Source: Syncephalastrum monosporum B8922 (taxonomy: Eukaryota > Mucoromycota > Mucoromycetes > Mucorales > Syncephalastraceae). Taken from it: a stretch of 64,000 bases of DNA. The stretch lies in contig JNEN01001249.1 of NCBI GenBank assembly GCA_000697355.1, forward strand, positions 1 through 64,000, read 5' to 3'. Shown here piece after piece: positions 1-9,072 of the stretch. Below the pieces are notes generated by a model, which was given only the letters and a program-made list of their open reading frames with translations, was not told the DNA's origin and ran no database searches. Each line of letters starts with the position of its first letter. Position 1 is the stretch's first letter. The position numbers and the translations under genes were made by a program.

Positions 1-736
1 CGTTATTTTTTGTGTCGTCGATAAAATAAGTCACGTAGCACGACCATTCTGAATGATCGATTGGTATATGACAATGAACAACAAGCAAAGCAACGTGATC
101 ATGCAAGGGACAAGTTTATTAGCGGTCGTTCAACAAGTTTACATCCTTCCTGAATCGGTGTGAACAGAAGATTTGGGGGCTGGATTCCCCGACCGTCCGT
201 TCACCGATAGGAAGAAACTCTGTACCGCATGAATTTTGGTGGCTAATACTAAGATTTTACGAGTTATCACTCGAACTTGTAGTTTTCAATTTATTTGGCA
301 GGTTGAGCCAAGGAAATATCTAAAGATCAACTTGAAGCACAAAGGGCGACCTTGAGTCACGATTCGTATGCACATGTGGTCATGGGATAAATGTTCGGCA
401 ATGGTCGTCAGCCTTGCGACATCGATGTTTACATTTTTCTTTCTTTTTTGGATTGAAATGATTGTCCAAAATTTATTTGCAGTGCACGTCGGTACAAGGA
501 ACATCGATGTTTACACTTCTCCTGTTATAGATTCTCGTCACTCAGGGGTAGTTCGCGTCTATTTGGAAGTGACTGACTTGTCAACTCGTTAAGATGAACG
601 CACCTTTGGAAGGCTCTAGTCCTTTGTCTTTCAGTCTGTACTTTTTTCACGTTTCTACTGATTACGAACTGTAATACCAATCTACCACGCATAGTGATTT
701 GTTTCCTTTAACCAGTTGACTCCTTTCTTCAAATAG
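1..736. other. unassigned left edge
   Basis: Short open stretches on the plus strand (about 60-150, 310-390 and 485-590) have protein-like composition and possible splice acceptors, for example TTTGCAG near 480. They could be upstream exons of the RGG-tailed gene, but I could not join them in one frame. No family is recognised. Confidence 0.3.
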
Positions 737-1036
737 ATGGAACGTCAAGACCATTGGACATTCGTCGAAAATGCGACAATGGATCTTGATCAACCACCAC
801 CGTAAGAAAACGACAACAGAAAATGAAAGACGTTGCTGATCTCCCTTTGAGCTGTAATAGGAAACGTCGAGAGTTGGACTTGAAGGATTTGAACCCTTCC
901 ATCCACCCCATCCCCCCACTAACCATACTCACCATACAATAGGCCTCGTGGTGGCGCTTTCCAGAAGCGCGGTGGTGGTCACTCTCGCGGACGCCGTCGC
1001 CATTATGGAGGCAGCAATATAAATATATATGTTTAA
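737..1036 (+). CDS. 3' end of a gene with an RGG-rich tail (partial)
   Basis: Two exons can be joined: 737-801 and 943-1036, with a GTAAGA donor at 802 and an ATAG acceptor ending at 942 (141-base intron, branch-like CTAAC upstream). The joined frame reads through a WTFVENATMDLD stretch, then QPPPPRGGAF, KRGGGHSRGRRRHYGG, and stops at TAA 1034. An arginine-glycine tail of this kind is typical of RNA-binding proteins. The first exon is preceded by a pyrimidine-rich stretch and AAATAG, so the ATG at 737 may be internal and the gene may begin further left. If 737 is the real start the product is 52 residues. The WTFV-then-RGG arrangement recalls the segment after the RRM in Y14/RBM8A-type proteins, but I see no RRM upstream, so I do not name it. 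Confidence 0.4.
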
Positions 1037-2908
1037 ATATATAACAAAGCTAGATTTTACTATCTTCTCCTTTGAACACGTTGTGGGTCTTGACTGGGTC
1101 TAGATACGCACTTGGTAGGCTTGTGTAGTGTGTATATTTAATAATCAGGAAAGGTATAAGTTTCTGTATGACATGTCAGTGAATATGTCTGTTCAAGCAC
1201 TGAGCGGATCCGACCTCTCATTCTGAGAATACATAAAGAGAGTCCAATTTGACATAGCCATATATGTATCTTTTTTCCCGAATTCCATACACCCATCTAC
1301 ACAAAGGCTACAAGGGTAAGCTCTGCAGTTCTATCAGTACGGCTAACGTTTATTTTGTCATTAGCGACCAGTTGACATTTCGTTCGGCGTGTTGCCTGTG
1401 GGAGTCCCCATTCCCTGTTTGGCTTTCGTTGAACATTCAGGTTGGACTTAGATAATTCAAAGTCTTTCAAGATAGATCTAACGGGTTTTGTTTTATATGA
1501 CACAGATACAAGGTCCTTTGGGCGCGCGACAACTGCAGTAGCACCGATTCGTCAGTACTTGTATTGGATGGAATAAGGTGTGTCTACCATTCCAAAAATG
1601 AGTTCAGTTTATATTGATGACACGTCTCTCTCTCCTTTTTTTTTATAGTCTGCTCTCGTATTTGTCTTGGGCTTCGTGGCGATGGGATGTACGAGTTTCG
1701 TGTAAAAAGCTCAGTCCATCTAAAATTTCCATGTCAAGAAAAAGCCAGTGTTCGCTTGCCTTTAGTTTGCAGCGTTCACAAAGAACAACTACCGAGCAGA
1801 TGAAAACTGTCTCTTGTTTCCTTAATTGGTAAGCACTGTCACAAACATAGCGAATGGAAGCCATTCTAATTTCATAGGAATGTGGATGTAGGGCAATCCG
1901 GGAAGAAAGACGCCGCTCCGCGTGCGTTTTCTTTTTGACAGCTCGTTCTTATTATATTATATTATTAGATCATCGGTTTCTGTTGACCTGTCTCGATCGC
2001 TCCGCTTCGCATTTGATCACCAATTCCATCTCCTGGCCCCTGAGATAATAGAGGACTGTACGCCCCATTCCCAAACTCTATTTAAATAGAGATGCCAATG
2101 TACGTGAATGTACATGTATTTCATGCATGGCTGCATTGCATGGAATGATATTACATTCGAATGATCCTTTTTAGATGAACCGGACGACACATTCATCGGA
2201 AGATTCGGAGCCACGCGCCGACGGAGGAAAAAAAAAAAGGGACGGGTTGTGATGGAGACGGACCATCAAAAGATCAAAAGGCGCAGCTTTGTTTTTGACA
2301 CACACAAATACACAGACGCAGCACGCGGTACACTTGATGACGGGTGCACCGATCCCTATCTCTGTAATGTAAACGTCCTCTGTTTATACTATTTTACAAA
2401 TGTAGTATACCATCCAAAAACGATCTCAATTTTCCATTTTCCCGAAAGTACCCGTAATCTTTACCATCAGTTCTAGAGATATTCATGATTTGATGATGGC
2501 AATAGAGCGAATAATGACAGTAGCTTTGTTGATACTATGATATGCGAAGAAAATGGAGATGAGTGGATAACATGGATGGAAGTGAGAGGAACGGGCAAAT
2601 AAATGATGCGAGATCGAGATGAAGGGAAGGGGCTGGGGTCAGAACGATTGTAAGGTGTGCAACAAGAGAGAAAGTGAGAAGAGAGAACATTGGGAGTTAT
2701 AAAACTACACAAACTGTGACAAAAAAAAATAGAATCAAACGGTATGAATGGACTCTGTCGAGCTCGCGACCTAGTCAATGAATGGCTGAATGAAAGAATG
2801 GGACGGGATGAATTTGGAAAAAAAAAGAAAAAGTCAGGAAAGATCGGAAGGGGTTCAGACAAAGAAATGCCTGAGGAAACAAAGAAAAGAAGAGTCTGAA
2901 AAATTAGC
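1037..2908. other. AT-rich intergenic DNA
   Basis: No supported gene. The open frames are short or of low complexity. The minus-strand frame at 2473-2862 is rich in Phe and Ser because the DNA is purine-rich, and it most likely represents the 3' untranslated region of the gene ending at 2909. Confidence 0.5.
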
Positions 2909-3574
2909 TTAGGCGACGAGCATCATGGGAGCCGAAGCCAATGGAGGCGAAGCAGCCCACCAGTTTTCATGCTGACGCTTCTTCTTTAATGGTGGTTCTT
3001 CGACCAGACTGCTGCTTTCGCTGAGGGAGAAGGACATATCCACATCAGCGTCTTGCTCGTCTTCTTCGCGCATGTGAGCAATCCAAGTCTCGGTGTGCCA
3101 TTCGTTGCGGTATGACCGCTTCTTTTGACGGCGCATCAGACCCGTGACGAGCTGCTGGAAGGCGTGCGAGAGGCGCTTCGAGGAAGAGCGTCGGCTGGGA
3201 GCATGGGCCGTCGGGACCGTTGTCGCAGTGGGTGTGGTCGAAGAAGCGGTGGACTGGGACTTTTTCAGCGATGGGCTCGAGTAGCATCGGCGCGGCAGAC
3301 GTGTCGAGGTGGGCTTGAGGGCGCTCGCGGACGAGGACGACTTTTGGAGACGGCGGAAATGACGCGTTTCGAATACTTCGGCAAAGCGGCTCTTGCTCGC
3401 ACTCCGGGTGCGCATGCGTGAAGCCATCGGTTCGCAGAAGAGGTGCTCGAGCGACTCGAGTGCAGGTGGGTCGGGAAGACGCAAGACCTGGGTTTCGTAC
3501 CGGTTTGAAGATGGGTCGTATCGAAAGAGTTTCATCACACCTTGGTCAAAGTAAATGTTGTCGTTGTTGCTCAT
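2909..3574 (-). CDS. orphan 221-residue Ser/Arg-rich protein
   Basis: A single-exon frame from ATG 3572-3574 to a stop at 2909. I chose this start because a TATATAAAT box lies about 70 bases upstream; the open frame before this ATG runs through that promoter. The N-terminus (residues 1-45, starting MSNNDNIYFDQG, with LPDPPALESLEHLFCEP) looks folded. The middle is rich in Ser, Thr, Pro and Arg (SASKSRF, then SSSSASALKPTSTRLPRR). A helical basic segment follows (HAFQQLVTGLMRRQKKR), then an acidic stretch (REEDEQDADVDM), a PPLKKKRQ cluster that could act as a nuclear localisation signal, and a short hydrophobic end. I recognise no family. The charge pattern suggests an intrinsically disordered regulatory protein, but that is inference. 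Confidence 0.65.
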   Translation of the reverse strand: MSNNDNIYFDQGVMKLFRYDPSSNRYETQVLRLPDPPALESLEHLFCEPMASRMRTRSASKSRFAEVFETRHFRRLQKSSSSASALKPTSTRLPRRCYSSPSLKKSQSTASSTTPTATTVPTAHAPSRRSSSKRLSHAFQQLVTGLMRRQKKRSYRNEWHTETWIAHMREEDEQDADVDMSFSLSESSSLVEEPPLKKKRQHENWWAASPPLASAPMMLVA

Positions 3575-3640
3575 TTGTGTTGTATATGATAATGAAGGGA
3601 AAGGAAAGAGAGAATAACGGCTTTGACTTAAACTGACGAC

Positions 3641-3650
3641 ATTTATATAG
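3641..3650 (-). promoter_or_regulatory. TATA box of the orphan gene
   Basis: On the minus strand the sequence reads CTATATAAAT, about 70 bases upstream of the ATG at 3574. The spacing suits a normal RNA polymerase II core promoter. Confidence 0.5.
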
Positions 3651-3659
3651 ACAATACAT

Positions 3660-5142
3660 CCTAAACAGACCCCCTTTTTTATTATTTTTTTACTTTTCTT
3701 TGTGGGCTCGTCCTTTTCGCCCGGTTCAGCATAAGCGACCCCCCAAATGCACGTGCATACGCTTTTTTCATGTTGATAGGTGGTCAGTTCGTCATCCCCA
3801 AAGAACCCTTTCTTTAACTCCTTTGAGCACATTTTCTTTATTTCCGCCCCTGATCGTGGCTGGGTCCACTCGTTCTGGAGGTACACCTATCCTTCTGTCC
3901 TGTTCCTTTAAACCATAGGATCGAAAAAGTCGATATTATTTAAGCTCGCGTGCATCCGTCGTGCCTTTGGTGTGTTTATCAATCTTACAACATGCTTATT
4001 TTACAGTGTGTTTTCATTTTGATCCGCTTTTTTTCGGACTGTTGTCCTGCCCGTCAGGTTACCGAGTGACAAAAAGAAAACGACCCGTTGTGTGTAGCAT
4101 CACGTCGACTGGAGCTCTCCTCATTTTTTTTTTTTTTGCGCCAAGCTTGGGCGCCATCGATGTGTACATATACGCACAGAAGCCCAGGAAAAGAAAAAAT
4201 AGAACGCCTCATAGAACGCCTCGCTTCATGTACGTCACAATGAAAGAAATAAAAAGGAAAATAAAATGATATTAGGCTCATGGTGGGGTATACATTGTCT
4301 ACATGATGGTGCACACACGCAGTAGAAAGATGATATGTACGATGTCGAGCGGTTATTCTCCTTTCCTTTTCGATCGAATTTGACCGATCACATCCTTGTC
4401 CTTATTTTTTTTCCTTCCTTTCATATCGTGAACAAGGGTGAAGGGATTGTACAGGAAGAGTGATCTGCCCTGGCCATGCAGCACGCTGTGGGGTAAATAA
4501 AATGAGAATGAGTATGACCCCTTCCAATTCACCCGGCCCTATACGTGTTCCACAACCAGTAAGGGAAAAAATGAGCTCATAGATCGCACACTTGTATTTA
4601 TCCATATTGTTTTCCCCTTCATCCTTTTCTCTGTTCCTTCGCTTCACCCTATGCACGCTGTTCCCACTTTTTGATATGTCCTTATCCTTCTATGTCTGGT
4701 TAATTGTACACGATCAGCCCTTTCGGTGGGCTCACCCTAAAAGATTACTCTTTTATTTATTTATTCAAACACGCGAGCCGTCCTGGAACTCGTTCTTGGC
4801 TTTTTCCTTTGTCCTTGCCTTCATGAAACAACATTTCTGTCCTTGATTCGACTCCTTTTAAGTTTATTCATACTTTTTTCAACTGATGAGGTACAAGTGT
4901 GAATCTACAGCAAATGCATCAATGTATATGTATGTAAAAGGGAAGAAGGACAAAGGTGAGGTTCTTTCTTTTTTCTTCCCTTCTTTATGATGATAATAGA
5001 AGAACAAGCAAGTAGGAGACGTGTACAAATGTGTGTGTGGAGAGAGATAGAGAGAAACTGTATGTGCACTATGACAAAGGAAACGAAATAGAAAAAAAAA
5101 GAAAAAAAGAATAGATATGAGAGTGAAGAGAGGGCAAAGAGC

Positions 5143-5180
<38 letters not shown>

Positions 5181-5208
5181 AGGTGGATTAAAGTATGTCG
5201 ACGAGCGT
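3660..5208. other. intergenic DNA, no gene seen
   Basis: AT-rich and pyrimidine-rich spacer between the orphan promoter and the 3' end of the uL2m gene. Open frames on both strands are short, overlapping and rich in F, L and S from homopolymer runs. Confidence 0.5.
5149..5178. repeat. (GA)n microsatellite
   Basis: About fifteen GA units in the 3' flank of the uL2m gene. Confidence 0.9.
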
Positions 5209-6282
5209 TTATCGTCTCGGGCGAGGCTTGACAACAAACTGGTTGGGCGTCTTGCGAGTCTTTCCACCCTTGGCGAGGACACCCCAAGGCGAGCGCGGGT
5301 GCTTGTTACCCTTGGACTTGCCTCGACCACCACCGTGAGGATGGTCGACGGCGTTCATGGCCACACCACGCACGGTAGGGCGGATACCGAGCCATCGCGA
5401 GCGACCGGCCTTACCCAGCATTTCGTGCTGATGGTCCGGGTTCGACACGGCGCCGATCGTCGCGCACGCCTCGACAGGCACACGGCGCACCTCACCGCTC
5501 ATCAGACGCACCTGGGCATAGCCGGTCTCGCCCGTCTGAATGAGCTGAGCATACGTACCGGCAGCACGGGCGATGATGGCGGGGCCGTTGCGGCGCAGAC
5601 CAATGTTGTGGATAATGGTACCGACCGGGACCATGCGCAGCGGCATGCAGTTGCCCGGCTCGATCGCCACCGTGTGTGTAATGATCTCGTCGGCATCGGC
5701 AGCCAGGCCGCGGTAGCTCGTGACGGTGTCGCCCGGCTTGAGACCCTGCGGCGCGACAATGTAGCTCAACTTGCCCGTCTCGTCGTGCCTGAGCAGGGCG
5801 ATCCACGCCGTGCGGCCGGGATCGTGCTCGAGGCGCATCACAGTCTGGTTGCCAATGTCCATGCGCTTCCAGTCGAGGATACGAATACGGCGCTTGTGGC
5901 CGCCACCCCGATGGCGGACTGTGATCCGGCCCTTGTTGTTGCGACCGCCCTTGCTGCGCTTAGCAACCGTCAAGGCGCGCACGGCCTTGCCCTTGTACAA
6001 GTGATCGCGGGGCACGCGCTTCAGCCAGCGCTTACCAGGCGTGGTGGGTTTCTTCGTCTTGAACTGGGTCGAGGGCATCGAGGCGGCCTGGCTCGCATCG
6101 CGGATGCTGCCTTGGGTGCTGTAGCCACCGACAAATGCGCCATCCTCGGCTCGCTGGGTCGCCATGTGACGGATCGAAGTAAGGCGTAGGGCGGGCTGCT
6201 TGTTCAGGGCTGCCATACGCGGCAAGACGCTGGGAACGGTGGGGCGTGCAGCCAACAGCCGCGTGGTGGCAAAGCGCAACAT
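5209..6282 (-). CDS. RML2: mitochondrial large-subunit ribosomal protein uL2m
   Basis: Single-exon gene of 357 residues. It belongs to the L2 family, which binds 23S-type rRNA near the peptidyl-transferase centre. The N-terminal 45 or so residues (MLRFATTRLLAARPTVPSVL) are rich in Arg, Ala, Ser and Thr with no acidic residues, as in a mitochondrial presequence. The conserved L2 core follows: GRNNKGRITVRHRGGGHKRR, YIVAPQGLKPGD, IHNIGLRRNGPAIIARAAG and the C-terminal L2 signature VDHPHGGGRGKSKGNKHPRS. The frame stays open 36 codons further upstream, but that part has no presequence character and lies in a T-rich leader, so I use the ATG at 6282. The C-terminus (NQFVVKPRPRR) is basic, as expected for this family. 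Identification is secure; only the exact start is inferred. Confidence 0.96.
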   Translation of the reverse strand: MLRFATTRLLAARPTVPSVLPRMAALNKQPALRLTSIRHMATQRAEDGAFVGGYSTQGSIRDASQAASMPSTQFKTKKPTTPGKRWLKRVPRDHLYKGKAVRALTVAKRSKGGRNNKGRITVRHRGGGHKRRIRILDWKRMDIGNQTVMRLEHDPGRTAWIALLRHDETGKLSYIVAPQGLKPGDTVTSYRGLAADADEIITHTVAIEPGNCMPLRMVPVGTIIHNIGLRRNGPAIIARAAGTYAQLIQTGETGYAQVRLMSGEVRRVPVEACATIGAVSNPDHQHEMLGKAGRSRWLGIRPTVRGVAMNAVDHPHGGGRGKSKGNKHPRSPWGVLAKGGKTRKTPNQFVVKPRPRR

Positions 6283-6417
6283 TGCAAAGTTGTTGAAAAA
6301 CAAAAAATTGTTGTTGCTGCTTCTTTTTTGTTGTTTTGACAGCTTTCCGCGCCCCCCGCACCAAACAATTCCGACCACAGCCTGAGGCAACTCAATGAAA
6401 AAAAAAAAAAAAAATAG

Positions 6418-7069
6418 GTGCTGATACAGAAAATGGCTTTAAGGCTCTATCATGACGCGCACTTTGACCGTTGCTTGCACGAGTACAAAACGTTCTCGGT
6501 GGGATACCTTACAAAGAAACGCCTGTATGATTACTCTCTTGGTTTCACTCTTAAAGAATTTCGATGTTGGCAACGTCCATTGAAACTATGGACAATGGAC
6601 AATGGTCAATGGCCAGAACACATCAGCACTGCAGCTAGACTACGAGCTTTGAGCACACTACAGAACGACAGCTACTCGTCTAGACACATTTTAGAATACC
6701 ACCTCTTGAACTCACGGGCCTCGTGCACGCAGGAAAAGGCCGAGGAAGCCACCGAACTCTTTGATTAGGCGAAAAGGACACTCCCTATCGACGAGCTCAC
6801 TCTGCGAACCATTGTCTTGGGCTATCAAGAACCTGACCGTAACTTCCTTCTGCAACAATAGTATAAATGGCCAAGTCATACACCGCCACGTGGTGAGCAG
6901 GTCCCAGAACATAGCCAGCTTGCAGTCCGCAACGGAGAGTTTGGTAACGACCGGTTCCTGGACCGTTGCCTGCTCGCAATACAGATAACTTCACCCCTGG
7001 GATGTCCGAAGAGAAGTTCATGCCTATTCTCCACCATCTTAGACTTTACACGTATCAGAGTGTGTTGAG
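6418..7069 (+). pseudogene. interrupted reading frame with in-frame TAG codons
   Basis: One frame keeps protein-like composition for about 215 codons but is broken by TAG at 6766-6768 and by a second TAG about 30 codons later, both in the same frame. The segments between read smoothly (for example AKRTLPIDELTLRTIVLGYQ, then VPEHSQLAVRNGEFGNDRFL). No family is recognised. Two ambers in one coherent frame suggest an old gene or transposon relic damaged by C-to-T change at CAG codons. Chance is a real alternative, because the first codons have no clear start. Confidence 0.3.
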
Positions 7070-7930
7070 CCTACAGGGTTAAGCCTATTCATTGGAAGCT
7101 GGCAGGCGAATGACCACCATCCGGCCAGCTTTCATTGGCCAACACACGGAGGCTGGCTACGCGGTCGGCGTTGTCACGGAAAACGACTAGGCGTGCAAAA
7201 CTGCCAGAAGTAGATGCGGAAAACGGTTGGTGAGAACGAGCTAAAGAATCCAACCCGGGACTGAATGTCTCTGTCACAAGCAACGCCCGCAAACAGGACT
7301 CCTCCAAAACAAGACCAGCAGTATCAGGTATCACTCCATGCCAGACTACAAGGGTACGATCAGGCGCCTACTGGAGCTGAGCATCAGCTCTTCACCGACA
7401 CGATCGAGTAACCGCACGTCATTCTCAAGACGATAGATAGAGACCTTCTTATGTCTGTCTTCTCCCCGCTGCTATGCTTGCTTACCTTTTTTTTTTCCCT
7501 CTTGCGGGAATTCTACCGCCAGGCCTTGCCCACAGCTGCGATTCTCGAACTACATGGAATCACATAGAGCAGGCTCATAGGTGCTCAATATTTCGTCGCG
7601 GTGATAATGCCGAAGCTGTGTTATTGCCGAAGCTGGCTTGAGCGTCGCAGTTTGCTGATGGTCGTCTTTGTGGATGGGTTTCACACTTCACAGGTGCAAC
7701 CACGGACCGATGCAGAATGCATGGTCCCCGACCGTTGACTTGAGCCATCACGGCAGCTGCATCATGCAGCAGCAGCAATGATGGATATCAGAGTAACCAA
7801 GCTGCTCTGAGGTTTTCAGTAAAATGAAGGCGCTTCTGATCAAATTTCAAACGTACTGTACTTCATTAGGAAATTTTCGCTTGCCTGAGGTGGGACCACA
7901 TAAAAAAAAGGCACCTTTTTTGTCTTTAAA

Positions 7931-7950
7931 TTCTGCAGAGCTCTGCAGAA
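7931..7950. repeat. 20-base perfect palindrome
   Basis: The sequence TTCTGCAGAGCTCTGCAGAA equals its own reverse complement with no spacer. It could be a binding site for a dimeric protein, a hairpin, or a remnant of a mobile-element end. No function is shown. Confidence 0.8.
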
Positions 7951-8300
7951 ATATGTGCCAGCGAAATATTCCCTCCCTCATAAACCCTGGACCCCACATT
8001 TCCCTATAAGAGAAAACCGCTCTCCTCGTTCCATCGTCAGTCAGCATGACCTCACTGTCTTGGTTCTTATCTGACTCAATGTGGATGGAAAGAATTTTTT
8101 TCGATAATAAAAATATTGGGTCACTATGATTGAATCCAAAATGAAGATAAGTATGATACATCAATAGGGGTTGTAAAATGTGGAAGTATGGTAAGAATCA
8201 TGTATTTACAATGGGATTCCCTAAGAATGCAAAAGCAAGAGAGTATTATAATGGGGTACTTCATAGTAAGATGGATGCGTTCAGGAGGAGTATTGTGTTC

Positions 8301-8348
8301 TGCGTGTGTGTGTGTGTTCGAGAGCGTGTGAGTATGTGTGTCTGTGTG
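8301..8348 (+). repeat. (TG)n-rich tract
   Basis: Two TG-repeat blocks separated by TTCGAGAGCG, just before a G-rich motif. Simple-sequence DNA. Confidence 0.8.
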
Positions 8349-8357
8349 TACCAAACA

Positions 8358-8379
8358 GGGGGTGGGGGTGGGGTGGGGG
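8358..8379 (+). other. predicted G-quadruplex motif
   Basis: Four G runs of 5, 5, 4 and 5 bases are separated by single T loops. This is the pattern expected for a very stable parallel quadruplex. It lies about 70 bases beyond the stop codon of the minus-strand zinc-finger gene, on that gene's template strand. Confidence 0.75.
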
Positions 8380-8448
8380 TTCAAGCAAGCACCGTATGAA
8401 AAGGTATGAATGTGAATGCATGTAGGGGAGATCATACAGTCCATATCT

Positions 8449-8640
8449 TCAATGCTGGTATAACTGATGATGATTTGCCAGGTTGCCTTCCGAGTGGAAT
8501 CGCCGGCGACAAACGGGGCAACGGTACGACGACGGGGATCGACCGAATCCTTGCACTTTCAGAATATCCCTGGTGGGTATGGATGTCGTGGATGAGAGTT
8601 GCTCAACCGGCTCTGGTGGTGCGCTGATATTGCTTGGCAT
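8449..8640 (-). CDS. 63-residue single C2H2 zinc-finger protein
   Basis: A minus-strand frame ends in one classical finger, YRCPVCRRRFHSEGNLANHH followed by QLYQH: Cys-X2-Cys, twelve residues, His, then a second His after four or five residues. The finger is at the extreme C-terminus, preceded by a Ser/Pro/Thr-rich stretch (MPSNISAPPEPVEQL). I use the ATG at 8640 because an AT-rich TATA-like element at about 8750-8770 would place transcription start near 8730. The longer frame from 8733 would begin at the transcript end and would put a signal-peptide-like stretch before an intracellular finger. The product is short for a DNA-binding factor; a nucleic-acid or protein-binding role is only inferred. 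Confidence 0.5.
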   Translation of the reverse strand: MPSNISAPPEPVEQLSSTTSIPTRDILKVQGFGRSPSSYRCPVCRRRFHSEGNLANHHQLYQH

Positions 8641-9072
8641 GGTAAACGATGTGGAAAGTGTGCAGAGAGTGAGAGACTGAACCACAGCAAGGAATGAAGA
8701 AAGTATGAGGAGTGAGAGAAAGAGAGAATTCAACGTGTTTCAATTGAGCAAATTATAAATATTTATATATACCACTTATGTAAGTGTGGAGGAAAGGAAA
8801 AGAAAAAAAAGAAGAAAAAAAAAAAAGGCGGATATAAACTACTCTTTAGTTTCAAAATGCATCAAATGTAATCATTATAAGGTGAATAAAGGTAAGAGGC
8901 TTTTTTTTTCTTTTCAAGCGTCGGTTCGGTAGGAATGGATATCCATGGCACGATCTTTGCGTGGTGGTGTCGATTGCAATGGATGTGTGTAAGTGTAGTA
9001 GTAGTAATAGTAATAGTAGTAATAGGAATCATTTTTGTGTTATGTCGGGAATGAATGTGTCTGCGGGTGTCT
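8641..9072. other. leader of the zinc-finger gene and 3' flank of RalGAP
   Basis: Contains the AT-rich TATA-like block (8748-8775), A runs near 8805-8826 and a TAG/TAA trinucleotide repeat at about 8995-9030. No coding sequence seen. Confidence 0.5.

Larger units (their letters stand above)
7070..8448. other. intergenic DNA with relic-like segments
   Basis: No intact gene. A plus-strand stretch near 7108-7190 and a minus-strand stretch at 7089-7334 have protein-like composition but short frames. The region also holds a perfect palindrome (7931-7950), a (TG)n tract and a G-quadruplex motif, listed separately. Confidence 0.4.

Noticed and set aside
885..960. tRNA-like T-arm on the minus strand (GGTTCAAATCC)
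   Set aside because: The T stem has a mismatch and no matching seven-base acceptor strand or anticodon arm is found at the right distance. It also lies inside a probable intron.
2473..2862. 129-codon Phe/Ser-rich minus-strand frame
   Set aside because: Low complexity caused by purine-rich DNA; best explained as the 3' untranslated region of the gene ending at 2909.
5299..6189. 296-codon plus-strand open frame
   Set aside because: It is fully antisense to the uL2m coding sequence and is rich in R, H and A, as expected for the shadow of a GC-rich gene.
6283..6390. 36-codon upstream extension of uL2m
   Set aside because: It lacks presequence character and lies in a T-rich leader; the ATG at 6282 is followed by a typical presequence.
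8641..8733. signal-peptide-like N-terminal extension of the zinc-finger gene
   Set aside because: It would start at the predicted transcript end and would send a nucleic-acid-binding finger to the secretory route; the downstream ATG is more likely.
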